A program made the translations under genes and the position numbers. Below the pieces are notes generated by a model, which saw only the letters and a list, made by a program, of their open reading frames with translations, was not told the origin of the DNA and did not search any database. This document shows positions 1-11,824 of a stretch of DNA of 64,000 nt, in pieces. Numbering within the stretch: the first letter of the stretch is position 1; every line of letters starts with the position of its first letter. This stretch comes from Eustoma russellianum (taxonomy: Eukaryota > Streptophyta > Magnoliopsida > Gentianales > Gentianaceae). Location of the stretch: the NCBI GenBank assembly GCA_036186865.1, contig AP025053.1, forward strand, positions 36,384,460-36,448,459. The letters are read 5' to 3'.

Positions 1-915
1 AATTGGCTCTCAAAGTTTCGACGAGATTTAATTCAATTTGGGTTTATTGCTGCTGCATATGGAGTTTGAAAAGAAAGAAACATGAGGTTCCATCACAAAA
101 TTGGGAAAGTTTGTCAAACCATAGTGAATGAAAATTTTCAGAATATAAGATTCTCGGCTTTGTCTTGAAGAGGTGTAAGGAAAAAACAAAAAACTAGGAA
201 GTAGCCCTTAACCTGGCCCGCTCAATGAAGATCTTTTGTAATTAAGGCCTACATGTGCCTACTCGTATAGCTAACTACTAACCTTGCAATCTAGCAAGTT
301 TTCTTTCTTGAAACAGCTAGCCATTATTTGAAGCAAGGCTGTTCTTTCTTGTAGTGTCTAGTATTTCACTCTCACTTTTAAAAGCCTTTTTGGGTATAGC
401 TTAGGCTGGAATTACTCCTTAGAAGTAGACAGTGTCTACTAACTTGCTAAACTCCAATAGTACCTTCCTTGAGGGTATTGCCTATTATAATGGCTATGTT
501 GTATTCTTATATCTGTGATATTTGATTTAAAAAAAGAAAACAAAGACTAGACCTCTACATGATACCAACCAACCAACCAACCATACCTAGTATATGTCAA
601 CGACAACAAAAGCTACTAAGACTCTACGTGATATTTATCCAAATATTATATATCCATAGTTATGATACCATAAGAAGATACAGACATGACTTATGACGTG
701 CGGTCAGTCACTTTTGCCAGTGATAAATTTATAAATATTGGCAGCGATAAATTTAAGAAATTTTACTATTTGCAACAGATGGTTTAGCAATTGTCTATGT
801 CTAATTCATGGTTTTGCTTGATAAATATACTGTATATACTAAATGTTCAAATGTGTGCTTTGTTTAGATGACTGTTCTGAGAATTACTTTTTCCTTTGTT
901 GTTGGCTTTGGGAAG
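1..915 (+). other. Intron sequence of the HISN6 gene (5' part of gene outside window)
   Basis: No coding exon is recognisable here. The downstream exon starts with the third base of a codon after an AG at 914-915, so this stretch is the intron before it, and earlier exons with the transit peptide and N-terminal domain lie left of the window. It is AT-rich, with a short CCAA run near 570-582. Confidence 0.6.
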
Positions 916-2815
916 CATCATTGATGATGAAACACTTCTGAAAATTCTTAAGCTGCCCCTGTTGGTGGTACTGGATGAAGCCTACATTGAATTTTCAGGA
1001 GTTGAGTCTAGGATGAGATGGGTGAAGAAGCATGAAAATCTAATTGTTCTTCGGACTTTCAGTAAAAGGGCAGGTTGGTATATGCTCCTTAAGTTTCTGG
1101 ATTTGGTATCAACACGAACACTCTCTGTACATTGTTGAGAATTTTTAGTGCTCGTTTAGTTGGACATTGTCCTAGAAAATGCTGTATCATATACTTTATT
1201 TTTAGGACAGCAACATTAACATTTTTCGGCATGGTGAAGACAATGTGTACATTTGGATTTGAATTGTTGGAAAAGAACAATGTTATGTCTCTTTAAAGTG
1301 GTTCCTTTTTCTTTTTTTGTGATTATTTACATAGAGGCTTATGCTACTAAATCACATGTGCTTCCTGCTAAGGGGATACTGTCTTGAGTGATTTCATCTA
1401 TTCCTTAGGCTTTTTTATATTTTGGTTGGTCTGGATGTCCTGCATCAGTTTCTTGCAATTTTACCTTCTTATATGCTTTTCTTTCCATGATGACACTTGC
1501 AAGTTCCTGATTTAAACTGGACCCCCTTTTTTTATATATGTTTTGACTATCTTATCATATGACTCGAAGACTGAAATTTAAGACTTCACTAGTCGTGGAT
1601 ACATGCAGCAAGAGTCCACCATAGTGTTTCTGGATGAAGAGCAACAACTTGAAATTATTCTGGCCAGGCTGATCGACCTTAGTTTTACTCTGATGCATGT
1701 GTGTTTTGACTTGCTGGCATGTAAAACTTGCTATGATAGCCTTGAATGTCTTGAGAAGTTGTCTCCAAGGATGGACTTAGGAAGAAGAAACACCTCAGAC
1801 CTAGATTCTTCTGATCCATGAAGCATGTTTACCTTGCCTTTGGTTAATAAGTATCTCTTGAGTTCTGTATTTTTAACTATTCTTGCATCTTGATCTTGTT
1901 TGCACAGGATTAGCAGGTCTTCGTGTGGGTTATGGGTCCTTCCCATTGAGCTTGATTGAGTATCTTTGGAGAGCAAAACAACCATACAACGTGTCAGTAG
2001 CAGCAGAAGTATCTGCATGTGCTGCACTGACTAACCCCGTCTATCTTGAGGTGAATTAATTGTTCCAGTTTTGTTTTAACCGACCCTCAAAATTGCTTGT
2101 TCTTTTTCTTCCAGAAAAACAGAACTTTTTGTTTCATTCACGAAGTCTAGAGGCACTTACGGTAAAGGCTGTGGTTTTTTTCCTTTTTCAACAGGATGTC
2201 AAAGTGGCATTGCTAAGTGAAAGGGAAAGGCTGTATGAACTACTGAAAGAAGTACCTTTTCTTAATCCGTACCCGAGCTATTCTAACTTCATCCTCTGCA
2301 AGGTTACATCTGGAATGGATGCTAAACAGCTGAAGGTATGCATCGTATTTTTTGCTTTGTCCATTGTAGAAAGTTGTCTCAATATTTAGAAGTCGTTGAT
2401 TATGTAATTATTCATATCAAGGAAACATAATTTTTGTTTTTATCTAGCATTCGGAATCCAAAACCTCTTGTCTGTCGCTCACATTTTCTTTTATGCATCA
2501 AGAGTATGTGCTAAGTTGACTTCTAAAAACATGTTTAATTCAGAGGCGTAGAAACAGAGAATGGTGGAGTTTGGCCTTTTAATTATGAAATACAGGAGCC
2601 TGTTTTCTGTCTTTGCATTGTCCTCCAATACCTTATGTATGTAACCTTTCTGTGGGATTTTGTGAATCTTTCTTCTCATGCAGGAAGACCTTGCTACGAT
2701 GGGGGTGATGATTCGCCATTACAATAACAAAGAACTGTCTGGCTATGTGCGCGTCTCTGTTGGAAAACCCGAGCATACAGATGCCTTGATGAAGTGCCTC
2801 AACAAGTTGTTTTAG
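916..2815 (+). CDS. HISN6: Histidinol-phosphate aminotransferase, last four exons (5' partial)
   Basis: PLP-dependent aminotransferase that converts imidazole-acetol phosphate and glutamate to histidinol phosphate in histidine biosynthesis; the plant enzyme acts in plastids. Exons are 916-1073, 1908-2050, 2195-2335 and 2684-2815 (TAG 2813-2815), all with GT-AG borders and matching phases. The first visible exon carries the PLP-ring-binding Asp and Tyr in VVLDEAYIEF. RTFSK holds the Schiff-base Lys at 1064-1066, and LAGLRVGYG follows across the splice. Later exons encode YNVSVAAEVSA, NPYPSYSNFIL and the usual C-terminus with GYVRVSVGKPEHTD. About 190 residues are present, roughly the C-terminal half of the mature enzyme; the rest lies outside the window. 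No stop or frameshift interrupts the visible part, so the gene looks functional. Assignment follows the family sequence pattern and was not checked by alignment. Confidence 0.93.
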
Positions 2816-3759
2816 ATGATACATTTTTGGTAATTTTACTTTAATGTAGTAACACCAGGAGTTGAATGCGTACTTTAGCACTGTGGATTTGCATAGTTTC
2901 TGACAACATTCTGCTACATGAAACTTTTGTCTGGAGAACTATGCCGTCATTCATTTAGAAGGAGAAGATATCATAAATAATTTGGAACCTTGGATGCTAG
3001 TGTTTTGTATCAGATTTTGTTTATTCTGGGCTGGATCTGATTAGGTTGATAATCAAATCCACATGCATGGTATGTGATTTAATTATTTCCTTTTCTCTTC
3101 TCTTTTTTTATTACATTTTCCTTTTCTCTTCGGATGAGATTTCTTTTTTTTTCTCTCAGAGCAAGTTTTCATTCTTTTTTGGAAATGGTGCAGCTTGTTG
3201 GACTTCTCTCTCATTGCACATTTGTGGGTTCCTTAGATGAATGCTTATGTTTGACTTAGGTGTGATTTTCTGTCACAGGATTTGGGTTCTGTTGGTTTAA
3301 CAGGATGGAAAGTTGGGTTCCTAACTGTTGGAAATGATAGTTTAGAGTTCTCGGTCAAGAGCTTTCTGCTTCTTTTTTGCTTATGAGGATTTGAGAAATT
3401 GTATTTGGTGATTGCTTGTCTTACCTCTTCGGAAAGGTTGATTATACTTAGATTTTGCTGTCCCTTCAGTAAATTCTTCATCAAATCAATTTGGATTAGT
3501 CTCAGAAAGGATAGATGTGAGCTGTAAAATGACAGTAAAACGGAAAAAGAGATATTTGGAAAGAAATCCCTCTTCGTAAAACAGAAAAAAAACGAAGGAG
3601 AGGAAGAGAAAAAAAGGAGCTTTTAAAAAATATTATTGAGCAAAATTCCATAAACAACGTTTTCCGGCCTCATTCCTTCTTTTCTAGTGTATGGTGTCAT
3701 TCAAAATTACATCTTATATATTGTTTTTTAAAACATTGGTTCTTATATATGATTGCGAG
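2816..3759. other. 3' UTR and spacer downstream of HISN6
   Basis: T-rich sequence after the HISN6 stop. The first few hundred bases are probably 3' UTR. No gene, tRNA or convincing repeat was recognised; short open frames here resemble nothing known. Confidence 0.5.
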
Positions 3760-3947
3760 GGCAAACTTTGAAGCAAATAGTGAAGTCGTTTCTTTGTAAC
3801 CTAGAAATCACGTGTTCGAACTGTAGAGACAATCTTTTGCAGAATATGTATGGTAAAATTGCGTATATCAGATTGCAAAACGATCCGGCTAGCCGCTTTT
3901 TAGACCCTGCACAAATACGAAAGCTAGTGTACCGGAAATGCCTTTTT
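3760..3947 (+). mobile_element. Au-like tRNA-derived SINE
   Basis: About 190 bp matching the plan of the plant Au-type SINE. A tRNA-like head is followed by a pol III B-box-like GTGTTCGAAC near 3812, then the AATTGCGTATATCAGATTGC block, a CCCTGCACAAATACG block and the end CGGAAATGCCTTTTTT. The same blocks occur in order in the copy at 18267-18443. The copy is diverged and any target duplication is unclear. Confidence 0.65.
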
Positions 3948-3948
3948 T

Positions 3949-4072
3949 ACATTATCATTGCCAGCCCACCACCGTCCCGCAGCCCTCCCACAAAAAGCAG
4001 TCACCTTTTTACATTATCATTGCCAGCCCACCACCGTCCCGCAGCCCTCCCACAAAAAGCAGTCACCCCCCT
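3949..4072. repeat. Two-copy 62-bp tandem repeat
   Basis: A 62-bp unit beginning ACATTATCATTGCCAGCCCA occurs at 3949 and again at 4011 with essentially no change. It directly abuts the 3' end of the SINE, so the first unit lies next to its T-run. Confidence 0.9.
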
Positions 4073-4985
4073 CATATCGTCGGACTTTTTTTTCATCAGG
4101 AATCGAACTCTCTATCTGTTAAGATAGATGTATTGTCTCTCATTTTCTCCAGACAGTTTTTACTGTTGTTAAGATATGATAGACATGTATTGTTGTTGTA
4201 TTTGATTCTTCAATTTATCAGTATGAAAAATGATCCCATATGCATTTGTCATCAATTTCGAAGAATTCCTGCAAAAATTGACAGCCTTCACCTAATCTAT
4301 CAGTTTTCCTTCCTTGTTTGAATAATACAAAATGATAATAATTCAAGTATGGGAGAAGAGGGGTGGCAGAAGGGGTGTCAGGGAAGGGCACTGCGCATTG
4401 GGTGGTTTTTGAGAAGGGGTCGATGTGGTGGTCAAGGAGGGGCCGAGGGTTGGGAGGGGAGGGACTGTTTGAAGTGGGACTCGAGAAGGGCTTGTTGTAT
4501 GGGTGGGGCGGGGAGCTGTTTGATGCAGCTGAAGCAAAATAGGTTGGGCTAGTGGTAGAAGGGGACAGGAGGCGGATGAGACTCTGGTGGTGGTGCACTG
4601 GATGTCGAATATGAGAGGGGCAAAGGTGGGGAGGGGGAGGGGGGTGCTTTTTGTTGGAGGGCTACAGATGGAGTTGAGTAGTGAGGGACGGTGGGAGAGC
4701 TGGCAATGGTGGCGGAAGAACAAATTTTTGTAGGAAAAAAATCTCAGTTGGCATTTAGAACGGGTTTGTACATTAGGTTTATAAGACTTCATTCAAAATA
4801 ACATTTTATTTTGAATTTTTTTTAATTGTATGGTATTTGTTACAATATTTTTTTAATCTCCCTACAAAATATAGCAAACAACAAGATTGAATGGTGAGTC
4901 ATTACCTTCCCCTTTTATGTGGGGAAAAAAAGATTGCAAGAAAAAAAAACGTGTATAAATCTTATAAAAAAAATTCCACAATGTT
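4073..4985. other. Intergenic spacer
   Basis: No gene recognised. 4340-4700 is unusually G-rich on the plus strand (many GGGG and GGAGG runs), which gives spurious proline-rich frames on the minus strand. Downstream is AT-rich and probably includes the 3' UTR of the minus-strand gene that ends at 4986. Confidence 0.5.
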
Positions 4986-6611
4986 CTAAATGATGTGGTG
5001 ATTCCTTTGTAGAAATCCCTTAAATACAACCTTCTCTTTGTACTTTCGAGAAAATCTATCAAGCTTCACAGAATCAGAACCATTTCCTCGGCCAACATCC
5101 GGAGCCCTTTTAGCTCTAAGTACTGGATAAAAATATAGCCACACTGAAGAACATAAAATGGCACATAATTTACCCCAAACAACCATTATTATCAAGATCA
5201 TCATGATAATCGACATGCCCACAACACGATCGCCTTGGTTTCTACTCTCCGCCTTATTGACTTGATTTATAGTTTGCGAATCACCGCCATTAGTAATCCT
5301 CTGAAGGGAAGGCGGTTTAGAGATGGATTGTGGCTGCTCCGGCATGATGGTAGCGTCTGAGTGGCTGCCGTCAGGTTCACTGATGTGGCAAAAGGCAGCA
5401 GCGTTTTTTGTGGATTTAGATTTTCGGAGAGAGGATCCCCTATGGTTGGATGTGAAGTTGTTCATAGAATCCAGGTGATTCATGCTCTTGCTATTCCCCA
5501 GGATAATGCCTTTACTGTACCTTGTCTGAATAAGAGGTGAAAATAAAGAATCAATGAGAATCTCAACTAGAGTTGCTAGATATCCAAATTTTCAGCCCAT
5601 ACGAACATCAGCAAACTCCTGAGACAGGACCATCAACTCAAGATTCCAGCTGTTATCTTTTCTTAAATTTCTGTTTAATCTGATTATCGTCTTATCATCT
5701 ATACAAATCACTTCTTGTGAACCTCATGTTAATTAACTTCTTTTCCTAAAAACTCAGATAAACATAATAGTATGCGTCTTAATTTAAATTATTAATTGAC
5801 CAAATAACATATGATAACTTAAGAATGACCCGCCACTGAAACCATCTTGATATGTACTCCAAATTTTTTGTCAAAAGGAAAAGAAGAGCAGGGAAAAAAA
5901 AGAACTGAAGACCCCATCTTGTAGCAATTATGAATTATGCAATAGTAGTAATAGGAAATTGATTTCAATTACCTGAATTTTTATTTGTTTATTTTTAGAG
6001 TTTTCATTCAAGATTTAATGCAAATACGTGACAGACTCATAGGCGTAGGTCTGATGGTGAATAATCGTTAACACTATCTTCTACCTATGAAATTTCCTTA
6101 GGTCTATTAGTCTGGACTATTAATTTCTATAAGGACAAATTGCAAATTTTTATTCAATCAAGCAAATGATGAGAACAGGAAAAACAAAGATCATTGATTG
6201 ATAAAATAAATTATTACGATAAAATATAATTAACCAGCATACCTTAATTACTTTTTCATGAAAGCCGGTAGGCGGAGGCGCCGTCTGAATTTCGTCATTT
6301 TCCTGTGTCGACAGTTGATGGGAGAAGGAAAGCATCTTACTTGACTTACTCCGGCGATCACTTCGATTTTCATATATATTTTCAGGTGACGTAGAATCAA
6401 GGGGAACAGTTCTCCTAGGGAACCTTTTGCTTTTAAATCTTGACCAAGAAAGCACACAAGATTGACTTATCGATTTGGGTATCTCTTGAGGTTTATCATC
6501 TTCTGAAACACCACCGAAGCAGCCCATCACGCAGCGGCGGCGTCCGGAAGATTGTCGGCGGGGCAGCTGCTGCTGCTTTTTACCGGGGATCCTATCTAGC
6601 AAATGATCCAT
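4986..6611 (-). CDS. Unidentified plant single-pass membrane protein, two exons
   Basis: Exon 1 is 6611-6243 (ATG at 6609-6611) and exon 2 is 5525-4986. The borders are GT-AG and both exons are whole codons (123 and 180 codons with stop), giving 302 aa. The N-terminal ~200 residues are basic, Ser-rich and low in hydrophobics, with RRQSSGRRRC near residue 20 and a short Cys/Gly patch MGCFGG. Around residues 230-265 lies one strong hydrophobic segment (VVGMSIIMMILIIMVVWGKL and onward), so one transmembrane helix is expected. A basic tail with KEKVVFKGFLQRNHH follows. This tail resembles a motif I associate with uncharacterised plant transmembrane proteins, but I cannot give a function. An in-frame GTG precedes the chosen ATG; the ATG was preferred as the plant start. 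Confidence 0.75.
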
Positions 6612-8292
6612 CACCCATGGAATACTAGTAGAGTCGCCGGCATGGTGGGGCTTGAGGAAAGATAGTTGAAGACTCCTTTTGGCTCTATAGTTGAATTTAT
6701 GACCAAAGTTGTTAGAGAAAAATCAATATTGTCACCTGTATGTAATTGATTATTTTACATTTCTATAATCATGTTTCAATTTTTGTACTACTTTTTTGAC
6801 GTGATTATATTACAATACAGCTAAGTACATATTCATTCTTTAATAAACTAATTTTACAAAATAGTCTTTGCATCTAATATGTGTTACATCATACTATTGG
6901 TCGTATTATATTAATTTTTAGATACTATCAATAAACTTGGAGCTTAGTATACGGATAATTTTTTTTATTTCCGCTAATTGTTAAAATTAATACGTAGTGG
7001 GGAGTGTGGTATTTCTGCACTTTTGCTTGGCAGCCTACATAACATACGAGACATACAAGCAGATCTGAGAAGAGTAAACAAATAGCGCAAGGGACAATAA
7101 GGACAAAAGTGTCTCCTATATTTTAACAAGTCAAATATTGTACTTAATTCTCTTAAAAAAAACTAAATAATACTATTATACTTAGTGCCTTAGTGGCATT
7201 TTGTGCGAGCAGTAACTTTTCTGGAACTTCTTCAAGCCAGACAATTCCTCAAAAATTAAAAAGAAAAAAAAAGAAAATAATAGTAACAAATTAAAGAGAC
7301 ACTCACCAACTTTGTAAAATTATATTTTTACTTGAGATTTTCCTTTTTTAGTAAGAAGTTCTGGAAGTAGATATAGGATTCCTTAAAGAGAAGGCACAAT
7401 CAACACATATAATACTATACATTTGTATTAGAAGCATATGTACAAAAGTTTACATATTAAAAGCATATGTATATATATGTGTGTGTGCACATATACGTAT
7501 ATATGTGTGTATACACACAGATGTATGTGCATTGTTGAAAGGGCCCTTCACAGAAGCTAATACAATAACTGGGAAAATAAAAGTCAATTTTAAAAACACA
7601 TACACCAATTAATTTGGAATACCTGTTTTAGTTCCACAAACTTTCTTTTTCAGTATGAGAAAGTCTTATCTACCATAAATTCCAACATCTATGCTTTACA
7701 ATTCTGAACTTGATTAAATCTGAGTTAAAACAAGTTGATTAAAAAAAACTTATGACACACAAATAGAATTTATTTAAAATATCATTGGATTGAAATACAA
7801 TTATAGAAGAGTAGTGGAGGCACGTGTCTCCGATGCCCCACTCTAGACCGTGCCTGATTCCTACCACAAAAGCATTTAAGTAAAATTACCTTTGATTGTT
7901 AAAAAAAAATAATAATCATTTTTAATATATAAATAACGAAAAGAGAAATGTGGATAAGGAAGGAATTTCCATAACAACAAAGGTTTTACTTTAGTAGAAA
8001 GTTTATAAGATAAGTATCATGAGTAAAATGTATTAACTAATAGATAAAAGATGATAACGGAGTGACATCTGCGACACCATGAAATATAAAATTAGTCTTG
8101 GCTTCGTCGCCAAGTCTTTGAACATTTAGTGGAATTTGGAGGTACATATTGAACGTGGAAAAAGCTGTTTGTAATGGGACATGGTTTTATAAGGAGGTGA
8201 CGTGTTTGATCAATCGTGCTTTTCCTTTCTCGTTTTCGTCTTCTTCACGTTACCAAACCCTTTCTTTTTTGCTCTCTTTCTTTTTTTAAGGT
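6612..8292. other. AT-rich intergenic spacer with TG/TA microsatellite
   Basis: The first part is the probable promoter of the minus-strand membrane-protein gene. About 7465-7525 is an impure (TATG/TGTG)n microsatellite. No gene or named mobile element was recognised in the rest. Confidence 0.5.
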
Positions 8293-8301
8293 CGTATCCA
8301 T

Positions 8302-8483
8302 CCGGATGAGATCAGAGTAGGCATGTTATGAGGCAAAATATGAGTTCTTCAATCATGCGACGCCACGTGTACTATAGGACCTTTTTTAAAAAAGAAAAAA
8401 AGTAAATAGCGGGTCCTATAGTATACGTGGCGTCGCGTGATTGGAGACTTCATATTTTGTCATGCCTCCTCTGATCTCATCCG
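8302..8483. mobile_element. Foldback MITE A (MULE-type), 182 bp
   Basis: The whole element is an imperfect palindrome centred near 8392. The left end CCGGATGAGATCAGAG pairs with the right end CTCTGATCTCATCCG, and CGACGCCACGTGTACTATAG pairs with its near-complement at 8427-8450. It is flanked by CGTATCCAT (8293-8301) and CATATCCAT (8484-8492), eight of nine bases equal, which fits the 9-bp target duplication of Mutator-like elements. It has no coding capacity and contains one CACGTG box. Confidence 0.8.
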
Positions 8484-8492
8484 CATATCCAT

Positions 8493-9230
8493 CATCTAAC
8501 GTTTCACCGTCAATTTCTTTTTTATAAATAATAAAAATCAGATTTGTTCTGTTACTTTATAGATGGAGGTATTTATTTGATGTCCGTAAATGTTTTGGTA
8601 TAAGAATTGACGAAATAAGTTTAACACGATTGTTAAAAATAACAACGACGATTTTTTATAATACAATTTATAATTTAAATAACAACTTGATTACGGGTAC
8701 ACTGTAAACAATTCTTTCTTTCTTTCATTGCGGTCCCGCTTCTATTTTTTCTCTCTTGATCTCTCGTCCCTGTCCATTAGATCCATTCGATTAACTGAAT
8801 GGAAGAAAAATACTCATTAGACAAGCGCAAGTAATTGTATCAACGTTCTTATGCAAATTACTTTTGTTTTATACGGGGACTTTTTTTTTGGGAAGATGAT
8901 CCTTGCTTTCACTCTTGCATAATAGAGTATAAATGAAGGATCTTTCATAGTTCAGTTGATATTCGGATTGAGATTGTTCCAAAATGTCAATAGATCGATT
9001 CTAGGGACACGTACAATGTGTATGTTCCTCTGCTGTTAGGCCAAATACTGGTTTATAGGAGACACATTGTGCGGGTCATTGCGTAATATCTCAGTCAATC
9101 TAGGAAACCGCTGGACTCCTGATTTGCATCCTACATACATGCTCTTTAGGGCTGGGGTAATGAAACCCCGAGTGAATGATTTCACATGTTGCTCCAATAG
9201 TATAAAAGAAGAGTGAGAAAGAAGTGTCGT
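8493..9230. other. Intergenic spacer
   Basis: No gene recognised. The right part, from about 9050, may be decayed sequence of the adjacent LINE, but it gives no readable domain. Confidence 0.4.
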
Positions 9231-10716
9231 GCGATACTATGAAGTTATGTTAAAGAGTAATTGACACTAGAATTAGAGGAGAAATTCAGGTTACGGTGAA
9301 CCAATTTGGTTTTATGACAGGACGGTCAATTACGGAAGCAACACCATCCTAAGGAGAGTGATGGAGAAGTATAAGGAGAAGAAACGCGATCTACATATGA
9401 TTTTCATCAATCTTGAAAAAGCGTATGATAGTGTGTCACGTAGACTGATTTGGGATAACCAGGATGCAAGAGAAGTTACTATGAAGTATATAGACATAAT
9501 TACGGATATGTATGCTAGGACAAAAACAACCGTCCGTACACCCGTGAGGAATACAGACTTCTTCCCAGTGGAGGTAGGCCTCCATCAAGGGTCTGCTTTG
9601 AGCCTATTTCTTTTTGCAGTTGTCCTCAGCGAATTGTCAGAGGCGATTTAGAAGTCAATTCCGTGGTGTATGCTTTTTGCTGACGATATTGTATTAGTCG
9701 CTGAGAGTAGACATACTCTGAGTATGAGACTAGAGCAGTGGAGATGGGCTTTAGAGAGAAAAGACTTAAGGATTAGTCGTTTTAAGACCGAGTATCTACA
9801 CTGCAATTTCAGCGGCACAACCGACAGTGAGAATAGTCATCTCACCATCGAGGGTCAAGTGGTACCACAAGTAAGTAAGTTCAAATACTTAGGATCATTT
9901 GTACAGTAGGATGGGGACTAAATAGAGATGTAGCTCACCAAGTTCAAGCGGGCTGGTGTAGGTGGAGAGCGGCCTTAGGGGTGCTGCGTGACAAGAATTT
10001 TTCTAACTAAATTAAAGAGAAAATTTTATAGGGTGGCAGTCAATCGTAGAAGATAGAAGCAGCAGAGATGAGAATGCTGGGGTGGATGTCCGTGCATACA
10101 AGGTTAGACCGGATCAGAAATGAGGTATTTAGTGAAAGGTTAGGGGTGGCTAGTATAGCGAATAAGATAAAAGAGGGGAGACTGAGATGGTTTGGGCATA
10201 TCAAACGGAGACATACAACAGCGTCTGTCAGAGCAATTGAAAGCATCATCGTAGAGGGAAAAAGAAGTAAAGGCATACCCAAACTGACTTGGGATGAGCA
10301 GATAAGATATGACCTACTAGATTTGCACATCTCTAATGACATGATCCATGATAGGAGCTCATAGAGACGGAGGATTAAGGTTAACGAGGTTTAGGCATGA
10401 TATAGGGACACCTTAGATTATATTTAAGGGCTTAAATAATCTCTCAACTTTATGTTGACTTTGCACTCTTTTGTGTTTGTCTTTGCAAACATTATTTGTC
10501 TATGCAGGTACATATAGAGTCGGGGTCTCACTGGAAGGAAACTCTCTATCCTTTAGGATGGATGTATTGTTTGCGTGCCTCTCGTCCTCTTCAAACCCTA
10601 GCGATAGCTTGATGTCGTTGGAATATACTAGGTATGTGTTGTTGTTATTGTTTTGTGTGTGTATGTATGTGTGTGTGTATGCATATATATATGTGTGTAT
10701 ATATATTGTAGTCTTA
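9231..10716 (+). mobile_element. Decayed RTE-type LINE, reverse transcriptase fragment and 3' tail
   Basis: Non-LTR retrotransposon remnant. Broken frames between 9231 and 10364 read in order as NQFGFMTGRS, DLHMIFINLEKAYDSVSRRL, GLHQGSALS and MLFADDIVL (the catalytic Asp pair of the RT). These are followed by the C-terminal stretch with ERLGVASIANKIKEGRLRWF. A segment is missing after RRLIW, and several stops and frame changes break the frame. The 3' end is a TTG-rich stretch near 10637 followed by a (TG)n(TATG)n microsatellite to about 10716. The 5' half and endonuclease are not seen. It is dead as an autonomous element. From 10076 onward it is part of the tandem duplication. Confidence 0.85.
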
Positions 10717-10842
10717 TTCATATGCAGGGGAGAAAACCAGCATAAACTCCAGCCTATTAAGATATATGATTAATAAAGAAAATGTAAAGAAACAAACTTA
10801 AACTAAAGAAGTTCCAACCCCACAACTTTATACCCTTCCACA

Positions 10843-11107
10843 TGGATGTGATCTCTTTACCCCATTTTTCCTCACTCCACTCATGATTGCGCGACACGTG
10901 GCATTAGTGTGGGTTGGTGAGGCTAGAGACGGGTGACTCTCATCTAGCCTCATCACACACACTCATGATTGCGCGACACGTGGCATTAGTGTGGGTTGGT
11001 GAGGCTAGAGACGGGTGACTCTCATCTAGCCTCATCACACACCCTTGCTGCCACGTGTCGTGTGATGACGCATTCAGTGAGGAAAAGTGGGTGAGAGAAT
11101 CCTATCC
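10843..11107. mobile_element. Foldback MITE B, first copy (265 bp including an 82-bp internal duplication)
   Basis: The ends TGGATGTGATCTCT and its imperfect complement AGAGAATCCTATCC are flanked by an exact 9-bp direct repeat CCTTCCACA (10834-10842 and 11108-11116), as expected for MULE insertion. The arms pair through GCGACACGTGGCA and TGCCACGTGTCG. Without the internal 82-bp duplication it would be 183 bp, the size of MITEs A and C. No coding capacity. Confidence 0.85.
10881..11044. repeat. Two 82-bp tandem repeats inside MITE B copy 1
   Basis: TCATGATTGCGCGACACGTG starts at 10881 and again at 10963, and the 82-bp unit is repeated without visible change. Unit 2 of the large duplication has only one such unit (near 13466), so this is a length difference between two otherwise near-identical copies. 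Confidence 0.95.
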
Positions 11108-11824
11108 CCTTCCACATCCCATCTAACTTCTGCCGCCGCAATCAACTTTAACCGATCGTCAAAATCACCTCCTCTCCCATCCTCGTCCTCGCCCCCTTCT
11201 CCACTTCCGATCTCAACTTCCCTGATAAAACTTTGTTAAAACTACAATATTTTAAAGAAAGATAGATTTTCTCTTGCTAATGGGAAATAATTACTGTTTT
11301 CTCAAGAATTGAAATCTTGTTTGTGTTCTGTATTCTCATTTCTTTGAAGAGATTCCTTAGCTTCATCTGTAATGGCTTTTCTTGCTGCCGTGATCTAGTT
11401 TCTTTTCAGGTTCTTGAAACCTTCAAAGTGATTAGTCTTAATCTCATAGCTATGCCACTCTTTGCGTTTGGAACTACGAGTAATCACACACGCGGGGGAG
11501 GGGGGCTCACCAAGATCGATAATACAAGTTGATTGTTAGCAGAATCCAAAGTTGATAGCTTTTTATCATTTTTGGAAAACTCTGCGAACACTTATATGAT
11601 CTAATAGATGCTCTGACATTGAAATTGGCATTTATATTTTTAAGGATTGATGACATATAACATAGAAAGACAAAAAGAAACTCAATTTCACTATCAATCT
11701 GTATGCATGAGAACATTATAAATATCCATATTCATGAATGAAATCCCATTATTCACCATCACACCCTGATCACTCCACCAACCCAACACATAAAACATGA
11801 ACATAACCACCACAAGCTGGGCTG
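11108..11824. other. Spacer between MITE B and the truncated P450 copy
   Basis: No gene recognised. It has a matching copy at 13612-14328, downstream of the intact P450, and so includes what is the P450 3' UTR in the second unit. It contains an isolated GGGGGAGGGGGG run near 11492-11506. Confidence 0.6.

Noticed and set aside
4218..4792. Overlapping proline-rich frames of 126-149 codons on the minus strand
   Set aside because: They arise from the G-rich plus-strand stretch at 4340-4700. There is no splice context or recognisable domain, and both overlapping frames look alike in composition.
10500..10721. Frames rich in Tyr/Ile/His/Thr over the LINE tail
   Set aside because: These are translations of a TG/TATG microsatellite and are repeated at 13085-13306 by the duplication.
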